Shown here piece after piece: positions 53,440-61,283 of a stretch of 64,000 bases of DNA (its first letter is position 1; each line of letters starts with the position of its first letter). Source of the DNA: Oscillospiraceae bacterium (GTDB lineage: Bacteria > Bacillota > Clostridia > UBA1381); the NCBI GenBank assembly GCA_022509025.1, contig JAFLUB010000007.1:1-64000 (forward strand), written 5' to 3'. The notes under the pieces were generated by a model. It saw nothing but the letters and a program-made list of their open reading frames with translations, was not told the DNA's origin and did not search any database. A program made the position numbers and the translations under genes.

Positions 53440-53560
53440 CCTTATTACGCCGCGTAGTGGCGACTTCGTCACCTTGTCACTCAGCTTCGCTTCATGACGT
53501 CACACCGGCGCGCTCGTATGTTATCGCAACTTCACTTTGTGAAGTTGCTTGAGATGCGAC
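53440..53560. repeat. Short palindromes between trxA and its terminator
   Basis: GGCGACTTCGTCACC-like and GCAACTTCAC-TTT-GTGAAGTTGC hairpins (the latter near 53525-53547) stand in series. No coding frame. They would lie in the 3' end of the trxA message. Confidence 0.55.
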
Positions 53561-53569
53561 GTTTATTTT

Positions 53570-53887
53570 TCATATTATTTTATCTATTTCGTCCTCGTAG
53601 TCGTCTATCGCGTGAGCTCCGACTATTTTTTTCACCGGTTTACCGTCCGCAAACAGAATAACTGTGGGAATTGACACAATCGCGTTCTGCGCGGCGATGG
53701 CTCCCTCGTTATCCACATTCACCTTGCATACCTTTATTTTACCGTCATACTCCTCGCTCAATTCCTTTATTACAGGACCAAGCATCTGACACGGTCCGCA
53801 CCACGGCGCCCAGAAATCCACCAATACAGGCTTATCTGAATTTAATACCTCTCCCTCATAGTTTGCGCTTGTTAATTCTATTTCCAT
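53570..53887 (-). CDS. trxA: Thioredoxin
   Basis: A 105-residue disulfide reductase with the classic active site WAPWCGPCQ (C30, C33) and the cis-proline in VSIPTVILFADGKPV. Last gene of an operon with hflX and yigZ. GGAGGAAAATAAA precedes the ATG. Confidence 0.97.
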   Translation of the reverse strand: MEIELTSANYEGEVLNSDKPVLVDFWAPWCGPCQMLGPVIKELSEEYDGKIKVCKVNVDNEGAIAAQNAIVSIPTVILFADGKPVKKIVGAHAIDDYEDEIDKII

Positions 53888-53905
53888 TTTATTTTCCTCC
53901 TTAAT

Positions 53906-54532
53906 TTAAAATGTTGATGTTCTTACGTTTAGAATACCCGAATTATACACGGTCTGTCCTTCAAAAGCAGTACCATTGTATGTATACTTCTCTACGGAAA
54001 GTCCTGAACTTGTCGAAACAACAGCTGTGATTACGCCTTCGCCGTTTTCATCATCAGCAACCATAAGGCTTACCTTGCCCAGCTGGACATACTTATTCAG
54101 AAGCGTGTAATACGCGCCGTCCTTTTCCACTTCCAGCACCCACTGATTTCCGTCATTCCACACGAAGCTTCCGTCAGCGTCCTTGTCGGCGGACGTATAC
54201 AGCTTAACATCGGCGCTTTCTCCCGCAATATTTATATTAACATTGCTTACCACCGTTTTGGCTTCCGCTGCCGCGGTTTGTGAATTTTTCTCTATTATAT
54301 TTCGTTCAATCTGTACCACGTCCTTAGGTGGTATATTTTCCTGCGGAGCGGCGCTCTCTGTCGAAATATTATTTTCCGTCACGGGCGCACTTTCCTCGGG
54401 TTTATCAAGAATATTCTTAGGCAATGCGGATGATATACTGCTTATCTGCGCTCTCTGTCCTGCCACATAACCTCCGGCGGCAATCGCAGCCGCAAGCACT
54501 AACGCTCCGATAACCTTTAACACGTTCTTCAT
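53906..54532 (-). CDS. Membrane-anchored exported protein, hypothetical
   Basis: A 208-residue protein with an N-terminal hydrophobic anchor (about 5-25), a Pro/Glu-rich spacer (about 40-90) and a beta-rich C-terminal part with DGSFVWNDGNQWVLEVEKDG. I do not recognise a family. Its ATG overlaps the yigZ stop (ATGA), so it belongs to the hflX-yigZ-trxA operon. Confidence 0.75.
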   Translation of the reverse strand: MKNVLKVIGALVLAAAIAAGGYVAGQRAQISSISSALPKNILDKPEESAPVTENNISTESAAPQENIPPKDVVQIERNIIEKNSQTAAAEAKTVVSNVNINIAGESADVKLYTSADKDADGSFVWNDGNQWVLEVEKDGAYYTLLNKYVQLGKVSLMVADDENGEGVITAVVSTSSGLSVEKYTYNGTAFEGQTVYNSGILNVRTSTF

Positions 54533-55173
54533 TCTTCTTTTGCCTCCATATCCACATATTTTTTATCAGTTTTTTCACATACCGCGCGCGCGTTTGTCAT
54601 ATCGGTAATTTCAGCAATAACTCTGTCTGATGAACTCACCGGACACGCTATTATGAACGAAACGTTGTCAGCATATACTGTATCCTCCAGGATATATCCT
54701 TTAGACATGATTTCATGCTGCATCTTTCCAAGAAGCGTGTAATCAACCCTGACAGATATAATATCGCACAGCTGTCTTACAACTATTTTTGAAGCCTCAA
54801 GCCCTTGTTTAGCACTTGCGCCATAGGTATGTACCAATCCGCCGGTACCCAGAAGAGTACCGCCGAAATACCGGGTCACGACAACTGCCGCGTCTACTAT
54901 TCCCGCCTTTCTAATCGCGTCGAGAACAGGCATACCGGCTGTTCCTGACGGCTCGCCATCATCGCTGTAGCGGAAAATATTATTCTCGTCAATAACATAC
55001 GCATAGACATTATGCGTCGCATCGGGATAGAGTGAGCGAATCTCGTTCACGAAATCTATCGCGTCCTTTTCATTATCCACAGGCTTGACGCTTGCAATAA
55101 ACTTAGATTTTTTTTCAATAAGCAGTGATTCTGACCGCTCACGTATTGTTTTGTAAACGTCTTTAGTTGACAT
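54529..55173 (-). CDS. yigZ: YigZ/IMPACT family protein
   Basis: A 214-residue protein. The N-terminal UPF0029 domain has SKFIASVKPVDNEKDAIDFV, DATHNVYAYV, SDDGEPSGTAGMPVLDAI and VVVTRYFGGTLLGTGGL; the C-terminal part is the DUF1949 ferredoxin-like fold. Relatives are linked to translation control (IMPACT), though the bacterial role is unsettled. It starts 1 base after hflX. Confidence 0.93.
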   Translation of the reverse strand: MSTKDVYKTIRERSESLLIEKKSKFIASVKPVDNEKDAIDFVNEIRSLYPDATHNVYAYVIDENNIFRYSDDGEPSGTAGMPVLDAIRKAGIVDAAVVVTRYFGGTLLGTGGLVHTYGASAKQGLEASKIVVRQLCDIISVRVDYTLLGKMQHEIMSKGYILEDTVYADNVSFIIACPVSSSDRVIAEITDMTNARAVCEKTDKKYVDMEAKEE

Positions 55174-55174
55174 T

Positions 55175-56443
55175 TCAGATTATATACTCCCTTATTTTAT
55201 CGTACATTTTAGCATCCACCATAAGCTCGGTTAGTGTGCCGTCTTCAACATATTCCTCAGAAATAACCTTCTGCGTTTCATGCAATTCACTCATAAGAGC
55301 GCCCTCGCTGTACGGTATGCACGCCTTGACGCGCTGTTTCTTACCAGGGGCAGCGTCTGCAAGCGCCATAAGCAGCTTCTCTATATTCTTTTTATACTTC
55401 GCGCTTATATACACGCGGCTTCCATCGGCCTTTTCGCTGTATTCCTCAGCCTTGTCACATTTATTAAAGACCTCTATCACAGGCTTACCTACAGCGCCTA
55501 TATCTGAAAGCACCTGTTCAACAACGGTAATCTGATTATCAACATCATCTCCTGACGAGTCAATAACGTGCAGAAGCACGTCCGCTACGACCGCCTCTTC
55601 AAGAGTGGATTTAAACGCTTCAATAAGATGATGCGGAAGCTTTCTGATAAAGCCTACGGTATCTACAAGAAGTATCTGTCTGTTATCGTCAAGCACTATC
55701 GCGCGCGAAGTGGGGTCAAGAGTTGCGAACAGCTTATCCTCGGCGAACACCTGAGCATCTGTAAGCGTGTTTAAAAGCGTCGATTTTCCCGCGTTTGTAT
55801 ATCCTACCAAAGCCGCGGTTATAACCCCGTCCTTTTTCCTTCTTTCGCGTATCAGTTCACGGTGTTTTCTAAGCTCCTGAATTTCATCCTCCAGAGCGCC
55901 TATGCGCCTCCTGATATGACGTCTGTCGCTTTCAAGTCTCGTTTCACCCGGGCCTCTCGTTCCTATACCCGCGCCGGTACGGCTCATTTCCGTTCCGAAC
56001 CCTCTCAGACGCGGCAAACGGTATTTAAGCTGCGCCAATTCCACCTGCAGCTTACCTTCCCTGCTCAAAGCACGCATAGCGAATATATCAAGTATAAGCA
56101 TGGAGCGGTCAAGTACCTTCACTTCAAGGAAATCCGTTATATTCCTCATCTGTACAGGCGTAAGCTCATCGTCAAAAACAACGGTGTCAGCGTCCAGACC
56201 CTCTATTGCTGTTTTCAGTTCCTCCAGCTTGCCCTCGCCCATGTAGGTGGCGCTTTCGATATCAGCCTTATTCTGCACCATTTCCCCTACAACATCACCG
56301 CCGGCTGTTTTCACAAGCTCCCGGAGCTCTGCCATAGACTGCTCTGTCGTATCAGAAATGGCGTCACGGAGTCCGCGATGTACACCTGCTATTATTACCT
56401 TTTCTCTTTTTTCTTCATTATAATCCATATTGTTTGCATTCAT
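55175..56443 (-). CDS. hflX: GTPase HflX
   Basis: A 422-residue ribosome-splitting GTPase active under stress. The N-terminal HflX domain (VVFDDELTPVQMRNI) and Gly-rich linker (GTRGPGETRLESDRRHIRRR) precede the G domain: G1 GYTNAGKSTLLN, G3 DTVGFIRKLPHHL and G4 NKCD. First gene of the operon with yigZ, an exported protein and trxA. Confidence 0.96.
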   Translation of the reverse strand: MNANNMDYNEEKREKVIIAGVHRGLRDAISDTTEQSMAELRELVKTAGGDVVGEMVQNKADIESATYMGEGKLEELKTAIEGLDADTVVFDDELTPVQMRNITDFLEVKVLDRSMLILDIFAMRALSREGKLQVELAQLKYRLPRLRGFGTEMSRTGAGIGTRGPGETRLESDRRHIRRRIGALEDEIQELRKHRELIRERRKKDGVITAALVGYTNAGKSTLLNTLTDAQVFAEDKLFATLDPTSRAIVLDDNRQILLVDTVGFIRKLPHHLIEAFKSTLEEAVVADVLLHVIDSSGDDVDNQITVVEQVLSDIGAVGKPVIEVFNKCDKAEEYSEKADGSRVYISAKYKKNIEKLLMALADAAPGKKQRVKACIPYSEGALMSELHETQKVISEEYVEDGTLTELMVDAKMYDKIREYII

Positions 56444-56601
56444 TGTCCATAGTATTTACATTCCTCATATTCTTCAGATTTATTATAGCAAAAATCAGCC
56501 GTTAAGTATACCCTTTATGTGAAAAATTCAAAAAATTTTAATATAATGATAATAAATGTAACTTTTTTTATAGTACTTCTTAGATTAAAGCTTTTTTAAT
56601 G

Positions 56602-56630
56602 TTGTAAATTTTCAATTTTCGTGCTATAAT
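56602..56630 (+). promoter_or_regulatory. Promoter for the DUF5662-cls operon
   Basis: TTGTAA and TATAAT are 17 bases apart, 43 bases before the ATG at 56674. Confidence 0.65.
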
Positions 56631-56673
56631 TATACTTATATTGAAAATAATACTAAGGGGAAGTTTGCTTTAT

Positions 56674-57195
56674 ATGATGCATATAATAAAACATTTTCTG
56701 ACTATAACGCGTCACCGGCACAAGGTGATATATCATTGCGCTAAATGCGGTGTTTTATGGCAGGGACTGAGACATGATTTGTCAAAATACAGTCCATGCG
56801 AGTTTTTCGCGGGCGCAAAGTTTTATCTTGGAGACAGAAGTCCCACAGAGGCGGAAAGAAAAGAATACGGATATTCCGCCGCGTGGATGCACCATAAAGG
56901 CAGAAACAAGCACCACTTTGAATACTGGACTGATTACAATGCCAAAACACGCCGGCTTGAACCTGTTGAAATGCCGCTTAAATATGTAAAAGAAATGTTT
57001 TGCGACAGAGTTGCGGCGGGTAAAATATACCTCGGCAAAAAGTATACAACAGATAATCCGATAGATTATTTCCAAAAAGGCAACGCCAAATCAATTATGC
57101 ATCCTAAAACAGCCGAGCTTCTTGAGGGCTGGCTCAGAATGCTGCAAAGAGACGGGGAAAAGAAAACCTTCGCATACATAAAAGCACTGAAATGA
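56674..57195 (+). CDS. DUF5662 family protein
   Basis: A 173-residue protein with conserved His/Asp motifs: ITRHRHKVIYHCAKCG, GLRHDLSKYSPCEF, AWMHHKGRNKHHFEYW and the ending GWLRMLQRDGEKKTF. The histidine-aspartate pattern resembles a metal-dependent HD-like hydrolase, but no activity is established for the family. ATG 56674 follows AGGGGAAG; a TTG at 56641 would be too early for that site. It precedes cls by 13 bases. Confidence 0.87.
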   Translation: MMHIIKHFLTITRHRHKVIYHCAKCGVLWQGLRHDLSKYSPCEFFAGAKFYLGDRSPTEAERKEYGYSAAWMHHKGRNKHHFEYWTDYNAKTRRLEPVEMPLKYVKEMFCDRVAAGKIYLGKKYTTDNPIDYFQKGNAKSIMHPKTAELLEGWLRMLQRDGEKKTFAYIKALK

Positions 57196-57208
57196 GGAGA
57201 GATATGAC

Positions 57209-58744
57209 GTGAAAAGGCTTAACAAGCTATTATATTCAAACAAATTTTTCGCGCTTATAATGCTGCTTATCCAGATAGCGGTTTTTATTGCGATGTTTAT
57301 ATGGATTTCCGATTATTCGAAGGTGATTATCGGCTTTACCACTCTTTTAAGCGCAGTTATGATAATATTTGAGGTGAATCGTACTGAGGAGAGCACGTTC
57401 AAAATGACATGGATAACACTTATCGCGATTATTCCTGTATTTGGTGTGCTGTTTTACCTGTTCACCCGCACAAAAATGATATCAAGAAACATAAGCGACG
57501 ATTATAACAGTGCACGTGATATAAATAAAAAATATATGATTGAAAATGAAGAGGTAATGAAAAGCATTACTCTTGAAAAAAGATATGAAAACGCATTTGC
57601 GCGTTATCTTTCACGTTATGGAGGCGCGCCGGTATATTCCAATACCTCGGTGCAATATTTCGCCATAGGCGAAAGAATGTTTGAAGATATCAAGAAGGAG
57701 CTTCTGAAGGCTGAAAAATTTATATTTATGGAATTTTTTATCATTAATTATACAAGCCGTATGTGGAGTGAAATACTTGAAATTCTCCGTCAGAAAGCAA
57801 GACAAGGCATTGAGGTAAGGATTATATATGATGCAATGGGCTGCGCCGGAACTCTGCCGCGTCACTACAACGAAGTGCTCGCGCGTTACGGTATAAAATG
57901 CCATGTATTCTCGCCCATCGTTCCGCTCATGTCCACGCATCAGAATAACCGTGACCACAGAAAAATCATAGTTGTAGACGGAACGGCGGCATTCTGCGGC
58001 GGTATAAATATCGCAGATGAGTATATAAATGAAAAGATACGATTCGGGCATTGGAAGGATACAGGTTTTATGCTCAGAGGAGCGGCTGTCGCCGGATTTA
58101 CGGCGATGTTCCTGAATATGTGGAATATATATGACACAGACATTGAGGACGGAGGAAAATATATTACCGCTTCTGAACCCAATTGCGTAAGCGAAGACGG
58201 ATTTGTCATTCCGTTCGGCGATACGCCCCTCGATAATATATATTTAGGTAAGAGAGCCTATCTCCATAATCTCGACAATGCCTCAGATTATGTGTATATA
58301 ATGACGCCGTATCTCGTTATTGATGATGAGATGTATGAGAGCATGAAATACGCGGCGCAGCGCGGAGTGGATGTTAAGCTGATTCTTCCGCATATTCCCG
58401 ACAAGCCGTTTGCATTCTATCTTGCAAGAACATATTACAAGCCGCTTATAAAGGAAGGTATAGAGATTTATGAATATACACCCGGCTTTGTCCATGCGAA
58501 AATGTCGGTAAGCGACGGCTCAAGGGCTATTGTCGGCACAATAAACCACGATTACAGGAGTCTTTACTTGCATTATGAGTGTGCCGCATATATGATGGAC
58601 GTGCCGGCTATTATTGATATAGAGCGCGATTTTAAGGATACCCTTTTAAAATGCAAAAAGATTACGCTCAAGGATATTAAACGCTTTAATATCTTCACGC
58701 GTCTTGCAGGTTATATCATGCGTCTTGTTGCGCCACTGATGTAG
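57209..58744 (+). CDS. cls: Cardiolipin synthase
   Basis: A 511-residue membrane phospholipase-D-family enzyme that joins phosphatidylglycerol into cardiolipin. Two N-terminal transmembrane helices (about 14-33 and 37-55) precede two PLD domains with HKD motifs: DHRKIIVVDG (about 250) and FVHAKMSVSDG (about 429). RMWSEILEILRQKARQGIEV is typical. The start is GTG, with GAGGAGA ahead. Confidence 0.94.
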   Translation: MKRLNKLLYSNKFFALIMLLIQIAVFIAMFIWISDYSKVIIGFTTLLSAVMIIFEVNRTEESTFKMTWITLIAIIPVFGVLFYLFTRTKMISRNISDDYNSARDINKKYMIENEEVMKSITLEKRYENAFARYLSRYGGAPVYSNTSVQYFAIGERMFEDIKKELLKAEKFIFMEFFIINYTSRMWSEILEILRQKARQGIEVRIIYDAMGCAGTLPRHYNEVLARYGIKCHVFSPIVPLMSTHQNNRDHRKIIVVDGTAAFCGGINIADEYINEKIRFGHWKDTGFMLRGAAVAGFTAMFLNMWNIYDTDIEDGGKYITASEPNCVSEDGFVIPFGDTPLDNIYLGKRAYLHNLDNASDYVYIMTPYLVIDDEMYESMKYAAQRGVDVKLILPHIPDKPFAFYLARTYYKPLIKEGIEIYEYTPGFVHAKMSVSDGSRAIVGTINHDYRSLYLHYECAAYMMDVPAIIDIERDFKDTLLKCKKITLKDIKRFNIFTRLAGYIMRLVAPLM

Positions 58745-58781
58745 AAGGTTCAAAAAAAATTAATTTTTTTTGCAAAAAGTA

Positions 58782-58809
58782 TTGTAAAATCTAAAATTTG
58801 TGTTATAAT
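58782..58809 (+). promoter_or_regulatory. Promoter for secG
   Basis: TTGTAA and TATAAT are 16 bases apart; the leader is about 38 bases. Confidence 0.6.
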
Positions 58810-58853
58810 GTAATAGTTTCATATATACTTCACGGACAAAGGAGGTTTATTCA

Positions 58854-59096
58854 ATGCAGACTCTATTTGTAATTGCACACTTGATTGTTACTGTTATACT
58901 TATATTCGTAGTTATGGCTCAGGAGGGTAAGGATCCCGGTATGAGAGGTATTCAGGGCGCATCATCAGATATGGGTGATTCGTTCTTCAAGAAGAACGGC
59001 GGAACCACTAAGGAAGCTATGTTCTCTAAGCTTACAACAACATTGGCGATACTTTTCCTTATTACAACAATGGTTCTTGTTATTCTTGGGGCATAA
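58854..59096 (+). CDS. secG: Protein translocase subunit SecG
   Basis: An 80-residue, two-helix subunit of the SecYEG channel. VTVILIFVVMAQEGKDPGMR and the loop GASSDMGDSFFKKNGG match SecG; the second helix ends the protein. AAAGGAGG precedes the ATG. Single gene with its own promoter and terminator. Confidence 0.96.
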   Translation: MQTLFVIAHLIVTVILIFVVMAQEGKDPGMRGIQGASSDMGDSFFKKNGGTTKEAMFSKLTTTLAILFLITTMVLVILGA

Positions 59097-59112
59097 ACAA
59101 AAAAACGTAAAC

Positions 59113-59142
59113 TAAAAGACTGCCGGCGGCAGTCTTTTTTAT
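59113..59142 (+). terminator. Terminator after secG
   Basis: AAAAGACTGCC and GGCAGTCTTTT pair, with a T-run. Confidence 0.88.
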
Positions 59143-59149
59143 TTGCATG

Positions 59150-59278
59150 ATACGGAACAGGTTGGTCGTAAATTGCATTTGCTGCTAACCCATGCAGCAT
59201 AGGAATCAAGCAGATCGCCATTTTGAGGATACGCGTGGTTCCAAAAAATGGTGATATGCGCCGCTTACATTCCGTGTT
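59150..59278 (+). repeat. R3 palindromic repeat, copy 2
   Basis: Ends ATACGGAACAGG and ATTCCGTGTTAT are imperfectly inverted. The inside GGTCGTAAATTGCA, TTTGCTGCT, GATCGCCATTTTGAGGA and GGTTCC matches copy 3 at 60948. Its right end reaches the glycosyltransferase stop codon. Confidence 0.75.
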
Positions 59279-60554
59279 ATTTCTTCACCGTTTCTTTTGT
59301 CTGCTCTATCTTATCCGAGCTTACCGTCGGTCCATGATGACGCGTAGGCTCCCATTTAACATTTTTGAATATTGCAACTACTGAAATGGGTGCATATGTA
59401 AAAAGAAAAAACGGGAAAGTAAACAGGTATTTTATCTTTTTCCATGTTCCGGTATGTATATGCTTATTCTCAGCAATGGTGGTTACGAGTCCTATTAAAA
59501 ATATTGTTACATACGCTCCCGCAACCCACTGCCCCAGAGAGATAAGAAGCGGCATAAAGCTTTCACCGCGAATTGCGCCTGTAATCATCGCGGCGGCATT
59601 TACCAATACTACTAACAGAGTTATAAAAATTGACGGCAGAATAGTCATTGACATATCATAGCAGGTGGATTTATTCTTTCTGAATATTGAACCAATAAGT
59701 CTTAAGCCGTATCTCCTGAAAACCTGCAAAAACCCGCGCGCCCATCTGAGACGCTGAGTCCATGATTGTTTAAATGTCTGCGGCTGTTCATCATACAAAA
59801 TCGCATCGCTTGAGAAGGCAATCTTCTCCCCTTCCATCGCGTTGGCTATTGAGAACTCTATATCCTCTGTAAGCAGGAAATATTTCCAGCCTCCTATCCT
59901 TTTTACAATATCCTTATGCATAAGAAAACCGGTACCGGATATCGCACAACCGGTATTCAGAAGCATTCTTGAATGATTAAGGAACTTCGATTCCCTTATG
60001 TACCATAAAGCATAACCGGCTGTTATCCAGTTGGTTCCATAATTAGTGGAATTTCTGTAGCTTGTTATAATCCTGTGTCCGTCCGAAAAGGTTCTGTTCA
60101 TTGCGCTGATATAATTCGTGTCCAGGATATTATCCGCGTCAAACACAAAAAAGCCGTCATAAAAATCGCATCCTTTTTCGCCGGCTATTCTGTTTATAGC
60201 ATAATCAAGCGCGTAGCCCTTGCCTAATTTTTCCATATCATTGCGCACAAAAACCTCAGCGCCCGCTTTGCGCGCCGCGTCGGCGGTATTGTCCGTGCAG
60301 TTATCAGCTATTACATATATGTCAATCAACTCCTGCGGATAATCCTGATGATGGATGGAGTTGACCAGCGTTGCAATCACATTTTCTTCGTTCCGCGCTG
60401 AAATCAACACAGCAAATCTGTGCAGCACAGTTTCTTTATGCGGCTTATCCTTTTTAATAAAAGGTACAAAAAAATATATAATCTGATAAAAATATAACAC
60501 AAAAAATATTGCGCCGACAATTAAGTTAAAATTTTTAATTGTTTCTATAATCAT
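59277..60554 (-). CDS. Membrane glycosyltransferase family 2 protein
   Basis: A 425-residue processive-type GT2 enzyme. A transmembrane helix (about 10-30), a cytoplasmic GT-A domain (SARNEENVIATLVNSIHHQD, FDADN at 138-142, TED in YFLLTEDIEF, QRLRW near 266) and three or more C-terminal helices follow the layout of cellulose/poly-GlcNAc synthases. The sugar and product cannot be told; an exopolysaccharide or glycolipid is likely. No PilZ domain is present, so direct c-di-GMP control is not indicated. Confidence 0.9.
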   Translation of the reverse strand: MIIETIKNFNLIVGAIFFVLYFYQIIYFFVPFIKKDKPHKETVLHRFAVLISARNEENVIATLVNSIHHQDYPQELIDIYVIADNCTDNTADAARKAGAEVFVRNDMEKLGKGYALDYAINRIAGEKGCDFYDGFFVFDADNILDTNYISAMNRTFSDGHRIITSYRNSTNYGTNWITAGYALWYIRESKFLNHSRMLLNTGCAISGTGFLMHKDIVKRIGGWKYFLLTEDIEFSIANAMEGEKIAFSSDAILYDEQPQTFKQSWTQRLRWARGFLQVFRRYGLRLIGSIFRKNKSTCYDMSMTILPSIFITLLVVLVNAAAMITGAIRGESFMPLLISLGQWVAGAYVTIFLIGLVTTIAENKHIHTGTWKKIKYLFTFPFFLFTYAPISVVAIFKNVKWEPTRHHGPTVSSDKIEQTKETVKK

Positions 60555-60751
60555 TATATTCCCCTTCGTAAATCCTTCCCAATGTTTTATACCACCTATA
60601 GTCAGAATTAAACCATTTTCCCCCCGGAAATACTTCTCTGATAGTTTAGCTATTTATAACTTATTTTACTATTTTTATTATAAAATAGCAATACATTTCC
60701 CGTAATTTTTTTAAATTTAATAATTCTTTAATGATTACGACATTATCTTCA
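60555..60751. other. AT-rich intergenic stretch
   Basis: No gene or strong hairpin seen. TTTTACTATTTTTATTATAAAA near 60661 is palindromic but too AT-rich to interpret. Confidence 0.4.
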
Positions 60752-60913
60752 TTAATATGAAACAGAAGAAATTATAATATATAGTCCTGTGCATATAATA
60801 GATAGTACAGAGAAAAACACAATAAGCTCACCTCTGAGTTTCCGTCCCCTGCGCTGTATCCTGTAATTCACTGCTGCTATGTACCTACTGTTTCTTTCGT
60901 GCTGTGTATTCAT
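60752..60913 (-). CDS. Small single-helix membrane protein, hypothetical
   Basis: A 53-residue protein: a basic cytoplasmic N-terminus (RIQRRGRKLRGELIV) and one C-terminal transmembrane helix (FFSVLSIICTGLYIIISSVS). GGAG lies 6 bases before ATG 60913. No family recognised; the size and layout resemble small membrane peptides near cell-wall genes. Confidence 0.55.
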   Translation of the reverse strand: MNTQHERNSRYIAAVNYRIQRRGRKLRGELIVFFSVLSIICTGLYIIISSVSY

Positions 60914-60947
60914 TTTAATCTCCATTCTGCCGCCTTGCGGCACATAT

Positions 60948-61096
60948 TATAACGTGGAAAAGGCTGGTCGCAAATTGCAATTTGCTGCTCGCCCATGAAA
61001 CCCGTGAGCAAGCAGATTGCCCTTTTGAGGAACGCCGACGTATGGTGGACGTGGGGTTCCGAAAAAGAGTGAGATGCCTGTCTCTTTCACGTTATC
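60948..61096 (+). repeat. R3 palindromic repeat, copy 3
   Basis: Ends TATAACGTGGAAA and TTTCACGTTAT are inverted. The inside holds AAATTGCAATTT, GCTCGCCCATG, GATTGCCCTTTTGAGGAA and GGGGTTCCGAAAAAGAG. It matches the reverse complement of 3388-3500 over most of its length. It is the fullest copy of R3 here. Confidence 0.8.
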
Positions 61097-61283
61097 CATC
61101 TCCCGTAAAATATTTTTAGTATTACGTAATTATATGCACGCAATTTACAAAATATTCCAGTTATTTTAAAAAAAATGAAATATTTGTAAACATAATAAAA
61201 AAGGGGTTTAAAAATTGAGTTTAATGTGGTAAAATAATTCTCGGCGTATATTTATATAAATATAAACCAGAAAGGGAATGAAA

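Noticed and set aside
61146-61195. TTTACAAAATATT / AATATTTGTAAA inverted pair upstream of the ClpE-like gene as a CtsR or CIRCE site
   Set aside because: It does not match the CtsR heptad repeat or the CIRCE sequence, and the region is very AT-rich.
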